Below the pieces are notes generated by a model. That model did no database searches and was not told the DNA's origin. It was given only the letters and a program-made list of their open reading frames with translations. Positions 1-7,863 of a stretch of DNA of 53,747 bases are shown piece after piece; position 1 is the stretch's first letter; every line of letters starts with the position of its first letter. The position numbers and the translations under genes were made by a program. This stretch comes from Frankiales bacterium (GTDB taxonomy: Bacteria; Actinomycetota; Actinomycetes; Mycobacteriales; SCTD01), in assembly GCA_025965475.1 (NCBI GenBank), contig JAOPWV010000079.1, positions 1 through 53,747 on the forward strand, in the 5' to 3' direction.

Positions 1-946
1 CGACGCGCACGAACGCACCGAACGGGACGAGCTTGGTGACCTTGCCGGGCACGACCTGGTTGATCTGGTGCGTGCGGGCGAACTGCTGCCACGGGTCCTC
101 CTGCGTCGCCTTCAGCGACAGGGAGACACGCTCGCGGTCCAGGTCGACGTCGAGAACCTCGACGGTGACCTCCTGGCCGACCTCGACGACCTCGGACGGG
201 TGGTCGATGTGCTTCCAGGACAGCTCGGAGACGTGCACCAGGCCGTCGACGCCGCCGAGGTCCACGAAGGCACCGAAGTTGACGATCGAGGACACGACGC
301 CCGACCGGACCTGGCCCTTCTGCAGGGTCGCCAGGAAGGTGCTGCGCACCTCGCTCTGGGTCTGCTCCAGCCACTGGCGACGGGACAGGACGACGTTGTT
401 GCGGTTCTTGTCCAGCTCGATGATCTTCGCCTCGAGCTCCTTGCCGACGTACGGCTGGAGGTCGCGGACGCGACGCATCTCCACGAGGGAGGCCGGGAGG
501 AAGCCGCGCAGGCCGATGTCGAGGATCAGGCCACCCTTGACCACCTCGATCACCGTGCCGGTGACGATGCCGTCCTCTTCCTTGATCTTCTCGATCGTGC
601 ACCAGGCGCGCTCGTACTGCGCGCGCTTCTTGGACAGGATCAGACGCCCCTCCTTGTCCTCCTTCTGGAGGACGAGGGCCTCGACGACGTCACCGACGCT
701 GACGACCTCGTTGGGGTCGACGTCGTGCTTGATGCTCAGCTCGCGCGAGGGGATGACGCCCTCGGTCTTGTAGCCGATGTCGAGCAGGACCTCGTCGCGG
801 TCGACCTTGACGATCGTGCCCTCAACGATGTCTCCGTCGTTGAAGTACTTGATCGTCGCGTCGATGGCGGCGAGGAAGTCCTCCATGCTCCCGATGTCGT
901 TGATGGCGACCTGGGGCGTGGTAGGGGTGTCGAGGGTGCTGGTCAA
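1..946 (-). CDS. rpsA: 30S ribosomal protein S1 (3' end beyond window)
   Basis: Ribosomal protein S1 binds mRNA on the 30S subunit through repeated S1 (OB-fold) domains. 315 codons are visible. S1 domains lie at about residues 33-105, 123-188 and 209-277, and a fourth begins near 294. Recognisable stretches include DIVEGTIVKVDRDEVLLDIG, KKRAQYERAW and VNFGAFVDLGGVDGLVHVSE, typical of actinobacterial S1 of about 490 residues. I place the start at a TTG (minus, 946) because GGAG lies 8 bases before it and the N-terminus then reads LTSTLDTPTTPQVAINDIGS, as in relatives. The C-terminal part is missing only because the window ends. The next gene is divergent. Confidence 0.95.
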   Translation of the reverse strand, partial: MTSTLDTPTTPQVAINDIGSMEDFLAAIDATIKYFNDGDIVEGTIVKVDRDEVLLDIGYKTEGVIPSRELSIKHDVDPNEVVSVGDVVEALVLQKEDKEGRLILSKKRAQYERAWCTIEKIKEEDGIVTGTVIEVVKGGLILDIGLRGFLPASLVEMRRVRDLQPYVGKELEAKIIELDKNRNNVVLSRRQWLEQTQSEVRSTFLATLQKGQVRSGVVSSIVNFGAFVDLGGVDGLVHVSELSWKHIDHPSEVVEVGQEVTVEVLDVDLDRERVSLSLKATQEDPWQQFARTHQINQVVPGKVTKLVPFGAFVRV

Positions 947-1148
947 GGAGTCGGCTCCGGCGTGGATGAGGGTCGTCGCGCCTCCCGGATGGAGACGCAG
1001 GGCGGTGTCCTGGTGATGGTGGTACGTGGTGGTTCTCGGTAATCTCCGAACGTGTGGGGCATGCGGCGGAGGCATGCAGGGTCGCGCGCCCACAGCACGT
1101 CCTGGCAGTCTAGGCGTCCGTCAGCGTGAGTTCAACGGGAGGTGCACG

Positions 1149-1955
1149 GTGGCATCCGGGGTCGAACACCGGCCGGCCGGTCCGCGGGAGAGCGCCCAGG
1201 CCAACCGTTCCTGGTGGGACGCCGAATCGACGGCGTACTACGAGGAACACGGCGCGTTCCTCGGGGATTCCGACCTGCTCTGGTGCCCCGAGGGGGTGCG
1301 CGAGTCCGCAGCCGGGCTGCTCGGCCCGGTCGCGGGCCGCGACGTCCTCGAGATGGGCTGCGGCGCTGCGCAGGGCGCCCGCTGGCTGACGTCGGCGGGG
1401 GCCAGGGCCACGGCGTTCGACGTCTCGATGGGCCAGCTGCGGCAGTCCCGCGTGCTCGACGCGCGCTCCGGGACCGCGGTCCCGCGGCTCGTCCAGGCCG
1501 ACGCCCAGCTGCTGCCGTTCCGTGACGCGTCGTTCGACCTGGTGGCCTCGGCCTTCGGCGGGATCCCGTTCGTCGCCGACTCGGCCGGCGTCATGCGCGA
1601 GGTCGCCCGGGTCCTGCGACCCGGGGGCCGGTTCGTCTTCTCCGTGACCCACCCGATGCGCTGGATGTTCGCGGACGACCCCGGTCCGGACGGCCTCGTC
1701 GTCCGGCAGCCCTACTTCGACCGGACGCCGTACGTCGAGGTCGACGCCACCGGGACCGCGTCGTACGTCGAGCACCACCGCACGATGGGCGACCGGATCC
1801 GCGAGCTTGTCGGGGCCGGTCTGCTGCTGCGGGACGTGGTCGAACCGGAATGGCCCGAGGGGCACGCCCGCGAGTGGGGGCAGTGGAGCCCGCTGCGTGG
1901 CCGGCTGATGCCCGGCACCGCGATCTTCGTCGCGGAGCGCCCTCAGCGCCCCTGA
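1149..1955 (+). CDS. class I SAM-dependent methyltransferase
   Basis: Predicted 268-residue soluble methyltransferase of the Methyltransf_11/25 type; the substrate is unknown. The SAM-binding motif VLEMGCGAAQG is at residues 66-76, the acidic strand-2 end is AFDVS, and the post-motif region reads VARVLRPGGRFVFSVTHPM. The frame is open further upstream, but I chose GTG at 1149 because GGGAGG sits 6 bases before it and the earlier residues look non-coding (Cys/Gly-rich). It stops 3 bases before the convergent polA. In many actinobacteria a methyltransferase of this sort sits between polA and rpsA (from memory), so this is probably core rather than acquired. Confidence 0.85.
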   Translation: MASGVEHRPAGPRESAQANRSWWDAESTAYYEEHGAFLGDSDLLWCPEGVRESAAGLLGPVAGRDVLEMGCGAAQGARWLTSAGARATAFDVSMGQLRQSRVLDARSGTAVPRLVQADAQLLPFRDASFDLVASAFGGIPFVADSAGVMREVARVLRPGGRFVFSVTHPMRWMFADDPGPDGLVVRQPYFDRTPYVEVDATGTASYVEHHRTMGDRIRELVGAGLLLRDVVEPEWPEGHAREWGQWSPLRGRLMPGTAIFVAERPQRP

Positions 1956-1958
1956 CCC

Positions 1959-3731
1959 CTAGTGGCCGGCCTCGTCCCAGGTACGGCCCACGCCGACGCT
2001 GACGTCCAGCGGGACGGCCAGCGGATAGGCGTCACCCATCTCCTTGCGCACGAGGGCCTCGAGGCTCTCCCGCTCCCCCGTCGCCACCTCGAGCACGAGC
2101 TCGTCGTGGACCTGGAGCAGCAGCCGCGAGCGCATCCCGTTGTCGCGCAACGCGCGGGAGACGCCGAGCATCGCGAGCTTGATGATGTCGGCGGCGCTGC
2201 CCTGGATCGGGGCGTTCAGGGCCATCCGCTCGGCCATCGCGCGGCGCACCCCGTTGTCGCTGGTGAGGTCGGGCAGGTACCGGCGGCGGTCCAGGATCGT
2301 CGAGGTGTACCCGTCCTTGCGGGCCTGGTCGACGACGTCGCGCAGGTAGTCGCGCACCCCGCCGAACCGCTCGAAGTACGCCGTCATCTGCTCCTTGGCC
2401 TCGTCCGGCGTGATGCGCAGCTGCGTCGCGAGGCCATAGGCGGACAACCCGTAGGCCAGGCCGTACGACATCGCCTTCACCCGCCGCCGCAGCTCGCTGT
2501 CCACCTGCTCCACCGGCAGACCGAACGCCTTCGACGCGACGTACGTGTGCAGGTCCTCGCCGGTGGTGAACGCCTCGATGAGCCCGGCATCCTGCGACAG
2601 GGTCGCCATGATCCGCATCTCGATCTGCGAGTAGTCGGCGGTCATGAGCGCCTCGAAGCCCTCGCCGGCGACGAAGCCCTGGCGGATCTCGCGGCCCTGC
2701 TGGGTGCGGATCGGGACATTCTGCAGGTTCGGGTTGTCGCTGGACAGGCGCCCGGTGGCCGCGACCATCTGCTTGAAGGTCGTGTGGATGCGCCCGTCGT
2801 CCGCCACGGTCGGCAGCAGCTGCTTCTCGACGACCATGAGCAGCCGCGTCATCTCGCGGTGGTTGAGCAGCTTCTCGATCACCGGGTGGGTGCCGAGCAG
2901 GTTCTGCAGGGCGTCGGCGTCCGTCGTGTAGCCGGTCTTGATCTTCTTGGTCTTCGGCAGGCCGAGCTCGTCGAAGAGCAGGGCCTGCAGCTGCTTGGGC
3001 GAGCCGAGGTGGAACTCGTGGCCCACGGATGCGTACGCCTCGTCGGCGGCGTTCTTCACCAGCTCCCGCAGCCGGGCCTCGAGCCCGGCGAGCTGCTCGG
3101 TGTCGATGCCGATCCCGAGCCGTTCGCACTCGGCGAGGACCGCGACGAGCGGCAGCTCGAGGTCGCGCAGCAGCGTCGTGCCGCCGCGGCGCTCCAGGTC
3201 CGCGTCGAGCGCCACGGCGAGGTCCGCCACCGCCCGGGCCCGTACGACGGCGGTCGCCGCCTCCTCCTCGTCCTCGCCGCCGTCGAAGCTGAGCTGCCCG
3301 TCGCCGGTCGGCTCGGCGCGCAGCTCCCGGCGCAGGTAGCGCAGCGACAGGTCGGCGAGGTCGAAGACGCCCTGCCCCGGCAGCGCGAGGTACGCCGCGA
3401 GCGCCGTGTCGCTGGTGACGCCGGCCAGCTGCCAGCCGCGGGCCCGCAGCGCGAGCAGCGGCCCCTTCATGTCGTGCAGCGCCTTGGGGACCGACGCGTC
3501 GGCCAGCCAGGCGGCCAGCGCGGCGTCGTCCTCGGGGGTCAACGTCTCGAGCTCGATGTACGCCGCGTCGTCGGCGCGGGCCGGGTCGCCCTCCGGGGGT
3601 GACTGCGCGCCGAGACCGATGCCGGACGCGTCACCGGTTCCCCGCCCCCAGCTGCCGCGGACGTGCATGCCGATGCGGACCCCGGTGGGGAGCCCGGCCA
3701 GGAAGCCGGCCACCTCGCCCGGTGCGAGCAC
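1959..3731 (-). CDS. polA: Pol I Klenow-like fragment (590 aa, possible reinitiation)
   Basis: This is the C-terminal polymerase half. Motif A, TADYSQIEMRI, is at about residue 366; motif B is RRRVKAMSYGLAYGLSAYG; motif C is LLLQVHDELVLEV. The 3'-5' exonuclease-like domain is degenerate (ALHDMKGPLLALRARGW where active enzymes keep an Asp), so proofreading is probably absent, as in other actinobacterial Pol I. The first in-frame GTG after the TAG is at 3731, 35 codons downstream. I see no convincing Shine-Dalgarno before it, which argues against efficient independent translation. If the TAG is an error or is read through, this is simply the continuation of the gene. Confidence 0.7.
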   Translation of the reverse strand: MLAPGEVAGFLAGLPTGVRIGMHVRGSWGRGTGDASGIGLGAQSPPEGDPARADDAAYIELETLTPEDDAALAAWLADASVPKALHDMKGPLLALRARGWQLAGVTSDTALAAYLALPGQGVFDLADLSLRYLRRELRAEPTGDGQLSFDGGEDEEEAATAVVRARAVADLAVALDADLERRGGTTLLRDLELPLVAVLAECERLGIGIDTEQLAGLEARLRELVKNAADEAYASVGHEFHLGSPKQLQALLFDELGLPKTKKIKTGYTTDADALQNLLGTHPVIEKLLNHREMTRLLMVVEKQLLPTVADDGRIHTTFKQMVAATGRLSSDNPNLQNVPIRTQQGREIRQGFVAGEGFEALMTADYSQIEMRIMATLSQDAGLIEAFTTGEDLHTYVASKAFGLPVEQVDSELRRRVKAMSYGLAYGLSAYGLATQLRITPDEAKEQMTAYFERFGGVRDYLRDVVDQARKDGYTSTILDRRRYLPDLTSDNGVRRAMAERMALNAPIQGSAADIIKLAMLGVSRALRDNGMRSRLLLQVHDELVLEVATGERESLEALVRKEMGDAYPLAVPLDVSVGVGRTWDEAGH

Positions 3732-3836
3732 CCGCGAGCTGTCGACGGCGAAGCCCTGCTCGGCCTCGGGCTCGACGGACGAGAGTGTGGCGTAGAGCCG
3801 CTCACGCAGTACCCGGAACTGCAGCGCGTCGAAGAC

Positions 3837-4682
3837 CTAGTGCACCTCGTCGCGGTCCCACTGACCGAGCCGCAGCTCCGAGGGGTGGGCGTCGAGCGGC
3901 ACGTCCCGGACGAGCTCGGTGAGCTGCCGGTTGCGCATCACGTTCGCGAGGCCGGCCCGCAGATTGTCGCCGACCTTGCCCTTGACCTCGTCGACGTGGT
4001 CGACGAGGTGCGCGACGTCGCCGTACTGCTGGATGAGCTTGGTCGCCGTCTTCTCACCGAGCCCCGGGATGCCCGGCAGGTTGTCGCTCGGGTCGCCGCG
4101 CAGGGCGGTGAACTCGGGGTACTGCGCCGGGGTCAGGCCGTACTTGTCGAGCACCGCGTCCGGGGTCATCCGGCGCATGTCCGACACGCCGCGGCTGTTG
4201 TAGAGCACCGTGACGCGCTCGTCGACGAGCTGGAACGCGTCCCGGTCGCCGGTGACGATGAGGACGTCCATGCCATCGGCGGCGGCCTGGGTGGCCAGCG
4301 TGGCGATGACGTCGTCCGCCTCGTACCCCTCGGCGCACACGATCGGTACACGCAGCGCGTCGAGGACCTCGCGGACGAGGGACACCTGGCCCTTGAAGTC
4401 GGTGGGCGTCTCGGCCCGGCCCGCCTTGTACTCCGCGTAGGCCTCGTGCCGGAAGGTGGACTTGGAGACGTCGAACGTGACGGCCATGTGGGTCGGCTGC
4501 TCGTCCCGCAGGACGTTGATGAGCATGGCCGTGAACCCGTAGACGGCGTTGGTCGGCTGGCCGGTAGTGGTGCTGAAGTTCTCGACCGGCAGGGCGAAGA
4601 AGGCCCGGTACGCCAGGGAGTGCCCGTCGAGCAGGAGCAGCCGGGAGCGGGTGGGTGTCTCGTCGGTCTGCTTCGCTGCCAC
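3837..4682 (-). CDS. polA: Pol I 5'-3' nuclease fragment (281 aa, ends at amber)
   Basis: This is the N-terminal flap/5' nuclease half of DNA polymerase I. Metal-binding acidic motifs are present: LLLLDGHSLAYRAFF near residue 20, EADD, VTGDRDAFQLVDE, and the helix-hairpin-helix GIPGLGEKTATKLIQQYG. It starts at GTG 4682 with TAGACT six bases upstream, so it may be leaderless. The protein ends at a TAG after DRDEVH, which lies within about ten residues of the normal end of the 5' nuclease domain (about residue 290 in Taq). The fragment could therefore fold as a nearly complete nuclease. Whether it is made as a free protein is inference. Confidence 0.7.
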   Translation of the reverse strand: MAAKQTDETPTRSRLLLLDGHSLAYRAFFALPVENFSTTTGQPTNAVYGFTAMLINVLRDEQPTHMAVTFDVSKSTFRHEAYAEYKAGRAETPTDFKGQVSLVREVLDALRVPIVCAEGYEADDVIATLATQAAADGMDVLIVTGDRDAFQLVDERVTVLYNSRGVSDMRRMTPDAVLDKYGLTPAQYPEFTALRGDPSDNLPGIPGLGEKTATKLIQQYGDVAHLVDHVDEVKGKVGDNLRAGLANVMRNRQLTELVRDVPLDAHPSELRLGQWDRDEVH

Positions 4683-4688
4683 GGAGCG

Positions 4689-4694
4689 AGTCTA
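4689..4694 (-). promoter_or_regulatory. -10 box TAGACT, leaderless polA
   Basis: TAGACT lies six bases upstream of the polA GTG, so transcription would begin at or beside the start codon. No clear -35 is seen. The same TANNNT-N6-start layout recurs at seven other genes in this window. Confidence 0.5.
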
Positions 4695-4704
4695 GGAGGG
4701 GGTC

Positions 4705-5328
4705 CTAGACCTCGGGGTCGGCCGGACCGAGCCGCACGGCCGGAAGCCCCACCTGGAGGCGGCCCGCGCGGCGCGGCCGGCGCCGGACCACGTGGTCGAG
4801 CGGCCTGGCCTCGGCGCCGTGCAGCCGCCGGCGTACGACGGACACCGGCGCGACCCGGCGCACCGCCAGGGGCGCGAAGCCCAGCCGCGCGAAGAACCGG
4901 TTGGCATCGCGCGAGCCCGGGTGCACGGAGACGACGATCTGTTCGAGGCCGCGCTCCTCGGCGTACCCCGTGGCGGCCGCAACCAGCGCCTTGCCTGCCC
5001 CCCGGCGCTTGTGCCGGTCGGCCACCACCGCGTGGCTGACGTGCAGGGCCGGGATGTCGAGCAGCGCGTTGGCCGGCGCGACCGTGAACAGCGCCATTCC
5101 CAGCGGCTCGTCGTCCTCACCGACGGCCACGATCAGGTGCCGCTCCGGGTCGGCCAGCGCCTCGACGTAGCGCGCCTCCAGACCGCCACGGCCGGCCGCG
5201 TTCACCACCCGGCCCCGCTTGCCCTCGCCGGCCGGCAGCAGCTGGTCGCGCAACTCCTCGCCGAAGGCGAGCAGTGCGGGCACGTCGTCGGCGGTAGCCG
5301 GACGCACCCTGACCGAGGTCCACGCCAT
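4705..5328 (-). CDS. GNAT family N-acetyltransferase
   Basis: 207-residue acetyltransferase of the GNAT fold, using acetyl-CoA on an unknown acceptor. The acetyl-CoA binding stretch is HVSHAVVADRHKRRGAGKAL (RxxGxG/A at about residues 121-126), followed by the alpha4 region DANRFFARLGFAPL. The start ATG at 5328 has GGAG five bases upstream. The last 45 residues form an Arg-rich extension beyond the core fold (for example VVRRRLHG and [11 protein letters not shown]). It lies 22 bases upstream of polA on the same strand, and polA appears to have its own -10 in that gap. Confidence 0.8.
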   Translation of the reverse strand: MAWTSVRVRPATADDVPALLAFGEELRDQLLPAGEGKRGRVVNAAGRGGLEARYVEALADPERHLIVAVGEDDEPLGMALFTVAPANALLDIPALHVSHAVVADRHKRRGAGKALVAAATGYAEERGLEQIVVSVHPGSRDANRFFARLGFAPLAVRRVAPVSVVRRRLHGAEARPLDHVVRRRPRRAGRLQVGLPAVRLGPADPEV

Positions 5329-5528
5329 GCAGGCTCCGAGGGTCGGGACCGGCGGTTGCCGGCAGGGGCGCCCGCCCCGCTGGCGCGGAACGGGCTGAAG
5401 TGGCTGTCCGGGCGTGCCCCTAGGCTCGCCCGCGACCGGCGAACACTAGCGCGATCCGCCGGGGCCACGAGACGCACTGTCGGGTGAAAAAAGGGGCTGG
5501 TGGGAACACCGGCGGGAGAGGGGTTCAT

Positions 5529-6275
5529 GTGGTCCGCGGGTCCGGGACCGCCCTCAACGTCGTGACGATCCTGGTGGGCTCCGGGCTCGGTGTCGCGCTG
5601 CGCGGCCGACTTCCCACGCGTACCCGCGACACGGTCACCGACGCGCTCGGGCTCGTCACCCTGGTCATCGGCGGCCTGAACCTCGCCTCCCTCGGGGACG
5701 AGGCGTACCGCCGCGCGGTCAGCCCGAGCGGAACGTTGCTGGTCGTCCTCGGCGCGATGCTGATCGGCGGGATCGTCGGCTCGCTGCTCCAGCTCGAACA
5801 TCGACTCGAGCAGGTCGGCAGCTGGCTGCAGAGGCGGTTGGCCGGCGACGGGTCGAGCGAGAGCCGGGCCCGGTTCGTCGAGGGGTTCGTCGACGCATCC
5901 CTCGTCTTCGTCATCGGACCGCTCGCCGTCCTCGGTTCACTGTCCGACGGCCTCGGCCGGGGCATCGACCAGCTGGCTCTCAAGGCCACGCTGGACGGCT
6001 TCGCCTCGCTCGCCTTCGCCGCGTCGCTCGGCTGGGGCGTCGCCGCCTCCGCGTTGTCGGTCGGGATCGTCCAGGGCTCGCTGACGCTCCTCGGGGCGCT
6101 CCTGGGCGGCCTGCTCCCGGCGGCCCTCGTGTCCGCGGTCACCGCCACCGGCGGCGTCCTGCTGCTCGGTGTGGGGCTCCGGCTGTTGCAGATCAAGCCG
6201 GTCCCGGTGGGCGACATGCTGCCCGCGCTGATCGTCGCGCCGGTCCTCACCGCCCTGGTGGGCGCGCTGCGTTGA
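5529..6275 (+). CDS. DUF554 family membrane protein
   Basis: 248-residue integral membrane protein of the DUF554 (YdfK-like) family, function unknown. Hydrophobic segments include LNVVTILVGSGLGVAL, TVTDALGLVTLVIGGLNLAS, TLLVVLGAMLIGGIVGSLLQ and LIVAPVLTALVGAL. The family signature region FVDASLVFVIGPLAVLGSLS is clear. An upstream GTG at 5484 keeps the frame open, but I prefer GTG 5529 because GAGGGG lies five bases before it and family members begin right at the first helix (usual form MGTLINVVAIL). Conserved acidic and small residues in the helices suggest a transporter-like protein, which is only a guess. Confidence 0.8.
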   Translation: MVRGSGTALNVVTILVGSGLGVALRGRLPTRTRDTVTDALGLVTLVIGGLNLASLGDEAYRRAVSPSGTLLVVLGAMLIGGIVGSLLQLEHRLEQVGSWLQRRLAGDGSSESRARFVEGFVDASLVFVIGPLAVLGSLSDGLGRGIDQLALKATLDGFASLAFAASLGWGVAASALSVGIVQGSLTLLGALLGGLLPAALVSAVTATGGVLLLGVGLRLLQIKPVPVGDMLPALIVAPVLTALVGALR

Positions 6276-6617
6276 CGGCCTCGTTGACCGGGCTCGACCC
6301 GAGGTCTAGGGTTCGCCGCTGGTGGGGGCCCGGGAGTCGCCGAGTAGAGAACGTGCAGGGTCGGGGAAGACCTGGACGGAGCCAAAGGCGACCCCCGGGC
6401 CTTTGCTGTGCGTCGGGTCGTTTCCTGGGCCGGCTTGCTGGATCGGCGGACATCGCAACGTGCCGGTCGGACACGGAATGGTCTCAATCGGCGCGTGGCG
6501 CACATGACGCCGCCGGCCGTCGTAATCTCCCGGCACCCTCGCGCCTCCATGGTGCCTGACGTGCCAGTGGATCAACCGCTCGATCGCGACGAACGAGCCC
6601 ATCAGAAGGAGAACCAC
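6276..6617. other. 342-bp gene-free leader upstream of livK
   Basis: No convincing coding sequence. A 7-bp perfect stem CAAAGGC/GCCTTTG with a 9-base loop is at 6383-6405. GGCCCGGG at 6327-6334 could instead pair with CCCGGGCC at 6394-6401, which overlaps the first hairpin, so two mutually exclusive folds are possible. TAATCT at 6523-6528 is a plausible -10 for livK, giving an 80-90 base untranslated leader. I did not recognise a known riboswitch class. Confidence 0.35.
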
Positions 6618-7781
6618 GTGCATCTCCGCCGTTCCGTTTCCACCGTTGCCGTGCTGGTCGCCGGCGCGCTCTCGCTCGCGGCATGCGGCGGCGGCTCGAG
6701 CAGCTCCGGCTCGAGCAGCGGTAAGAAAGAGTTCACGATCGGATTCCAGGGTCCGCTGTCGGGCGACAACGCGCAGCTCGGCATCAACGGCCAGCTCGGC
6801 GTCAAGACCGCCATCGACGAGGCGAACAAGAAGGGCAACCTGCCCTTCACCCTGAAGCTCAAGTCCAGCGACGACATCGGCAAGCCCGAGCAGGGCGCCA
6901 CCGCGGCCCAGCGGCTCGTCGACGACTCCAGCGTCATCGCGATGGTCGGCCCGATGTTCTCGGGCGCCACCAAGGCGGCCGAACCCACCTTCAGCGACGC
7001 GTCGATGCTGTCCGTGAGCCCGTCGGCGACCAACCCGACGCTGACCTCGCTCGGCTTCAAGACCTTCTACCGGGTCATCGCCACCGACGCCATCCAGGGC
7101 GCCGGCGCCGCCGACTACCTCGCCAAGGGCCTCAAGGCCAAGACCGTCTACTCCCTGGACGACAAGAGCGAGTACGGCACCGGCCTGTCCGGGGCGATCG
7201 AGTCGCAGCTCAAGACGGACGGCGTCGCGGTCACCCACGACGGCATCCCGCCGACCAAGGACTACACCGCGCAGGCCGACAAGATCATCGCGGCCAAGCC
7301 GGACGCGCTCTACTACTCCGGCTACTACGCGGAGTTCGGCCTGCTGGTGAAGGCTCTCAAGGGCAAGGGCTTCAAGGGCATCATCGCCAGCGGCGACGGC
7401 TCGAACGACGACAAGTTCACCGCCGCTGCCGGTGCCGCGAACGCCGAGGGCGTCTACCTGACCTGCCCGTGCGGCGACGCCAACACCGACCCGAAGGCGG
7501 CCGCCTTCCTGAAGGCCTACCAGGACAACAACGCGGGCGCGAAGCCGGGCACCTACTCCCCCGAGTCGTACGACGCGACCAACGCGATCATCTCGGTCCT
7601 CAAGGCGGACTCCACCCGTGCGTCCGTCGCCGCGGCGTTCAAGACGGTCGACTACCCCGGCATCACCAAGCAGGTCAAGTTCACGAGCAACGGTGAGACG
7701 GAGGACAAGGGCGTCTTCATCTACCAGGTGAAGAGCGGCAAGCGCGTCGTCCTCGGCAGCACGACCGACCTGGTCAAGTAG
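6618..7781 (+). CDS. livK: branched-chain amino-acid ABC substrate-binding lipoprotein
   Basis: 387-residue extracytoplasmic solute-binding protein of the Leu/Ile/Val-binding (periplasmic-binding fold type I) family that feeds amino acids to LivHMGF. It starts at GTG 6618 with AAGGAG six bases upstream. The N-terminus is a lipoprotein signal: basic MHLRRS, a hydrophobic run, then lipobox LAAC with Cys23 as the lipidation site, followed by a Gly/Ser-rich linker. The mature part begins KKEFTIGFQGPLSGDNAQLG, which is characteristic of the family. Lgt, encoded further along this window, would lipidate it. It is first in the liv operon and is separated from livH by a strong hairpin. Confidence 0.93.
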   Translation: MHLRRSVSTVAVLVAGALSLAACGGGSSSSGSSSGKKEFTIGFQGPLSGDNAQLGINGQLGVKTAIDEANKKGNLPFTLKLKSSDDIGKPEQGATAAQRLVDDSSVIAMVGPMFSGATKAAEPTFSDASMLSVSPSATNPTLTSLGFKTFYRVIATDAIQGAGAADYLAKGLKAKTVYSLDDKSEYGTGLSGAIESQLKTDGVAVTHDGIPPTKDYTAQADKIIAAKPDALYYSGYYAEFGLLVKALKGKGFKGIIASGDGSNDDKFTAAAGAANAEGVYLTCPCGDANTDPKAAAFLKAYQDNNAGAKPGTYSPESYDATNAIISVLKADSTRASVAAAFKTVDYPGITKQVKFTSNGETEDKGVFIYQVKSGKRVVLGSTTDLVK

Positions 7782-7808
7782 CACCGCTCCTCCTCTGCTG
7801 GCAGTCTC

Positions 7809-7843
7809 CGACGGCGGGACCCCCACAAGGGGTCCCGCCGTCG
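7809..7843 (+). terminator. 15-bp hairpin between livK and livH
   Basis: The arms (7809-7823 and 7829-7843) are perfectly complementary over 15 bp, with a 5-base loop. No T-run follows, so it is more likely an mRNA-stabilising or partially attenuating hairpin than a full terminator. That would let the binding protein be made in excess over the membrane components. Confidence 0.6.
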
Positions 7844-7863
7844 ATCGAAAGGGAGCAACCCGC

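Larger units (their letters stand above)
1959..4682 (-). pseudogene. polA: DNA polymerase I gene interrupted by in-frame TAG
   Basis: Taken as one frame this is a 907-codon polA, the normal length for actinobacterial Pol I, which fills gaps, removes RNA primers and serves excision repair. A TAG at 3837-3839 (codon 282) sits in the same frame as everything before and after it. The residues around it read WDRDEVH-stop-VFDALQFRVL, and relatives carry an ordinary residue (often Gln or Glu) there, so a single C-to-T change in CAG would explain it. There is no frameshift: 105 bases, 35 codons, separate the stop from the next GTG. The rest of the frame is intact with all polymerase motifs. It may be a real nonsense mutation, an assembly error, readthrough, or a functional split into two polypeptides; the two halves are listed separately. 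Confidence 0.8.

Noticed and set aside
3732-3836. Frameshift as the cause of the polA break
   Set aside because: The upstream and downstream parts are in the same frame and the 35 codons between read as normal Pol I sequence, so it is a single stop codon, not an indel.
1962-5039. Long plus-strand frames opposite polA (1962-3602 and 3663-5039)
   Set aside because: They mirror the real Pol I sequence on the minus strand and encode no recognisable domain.
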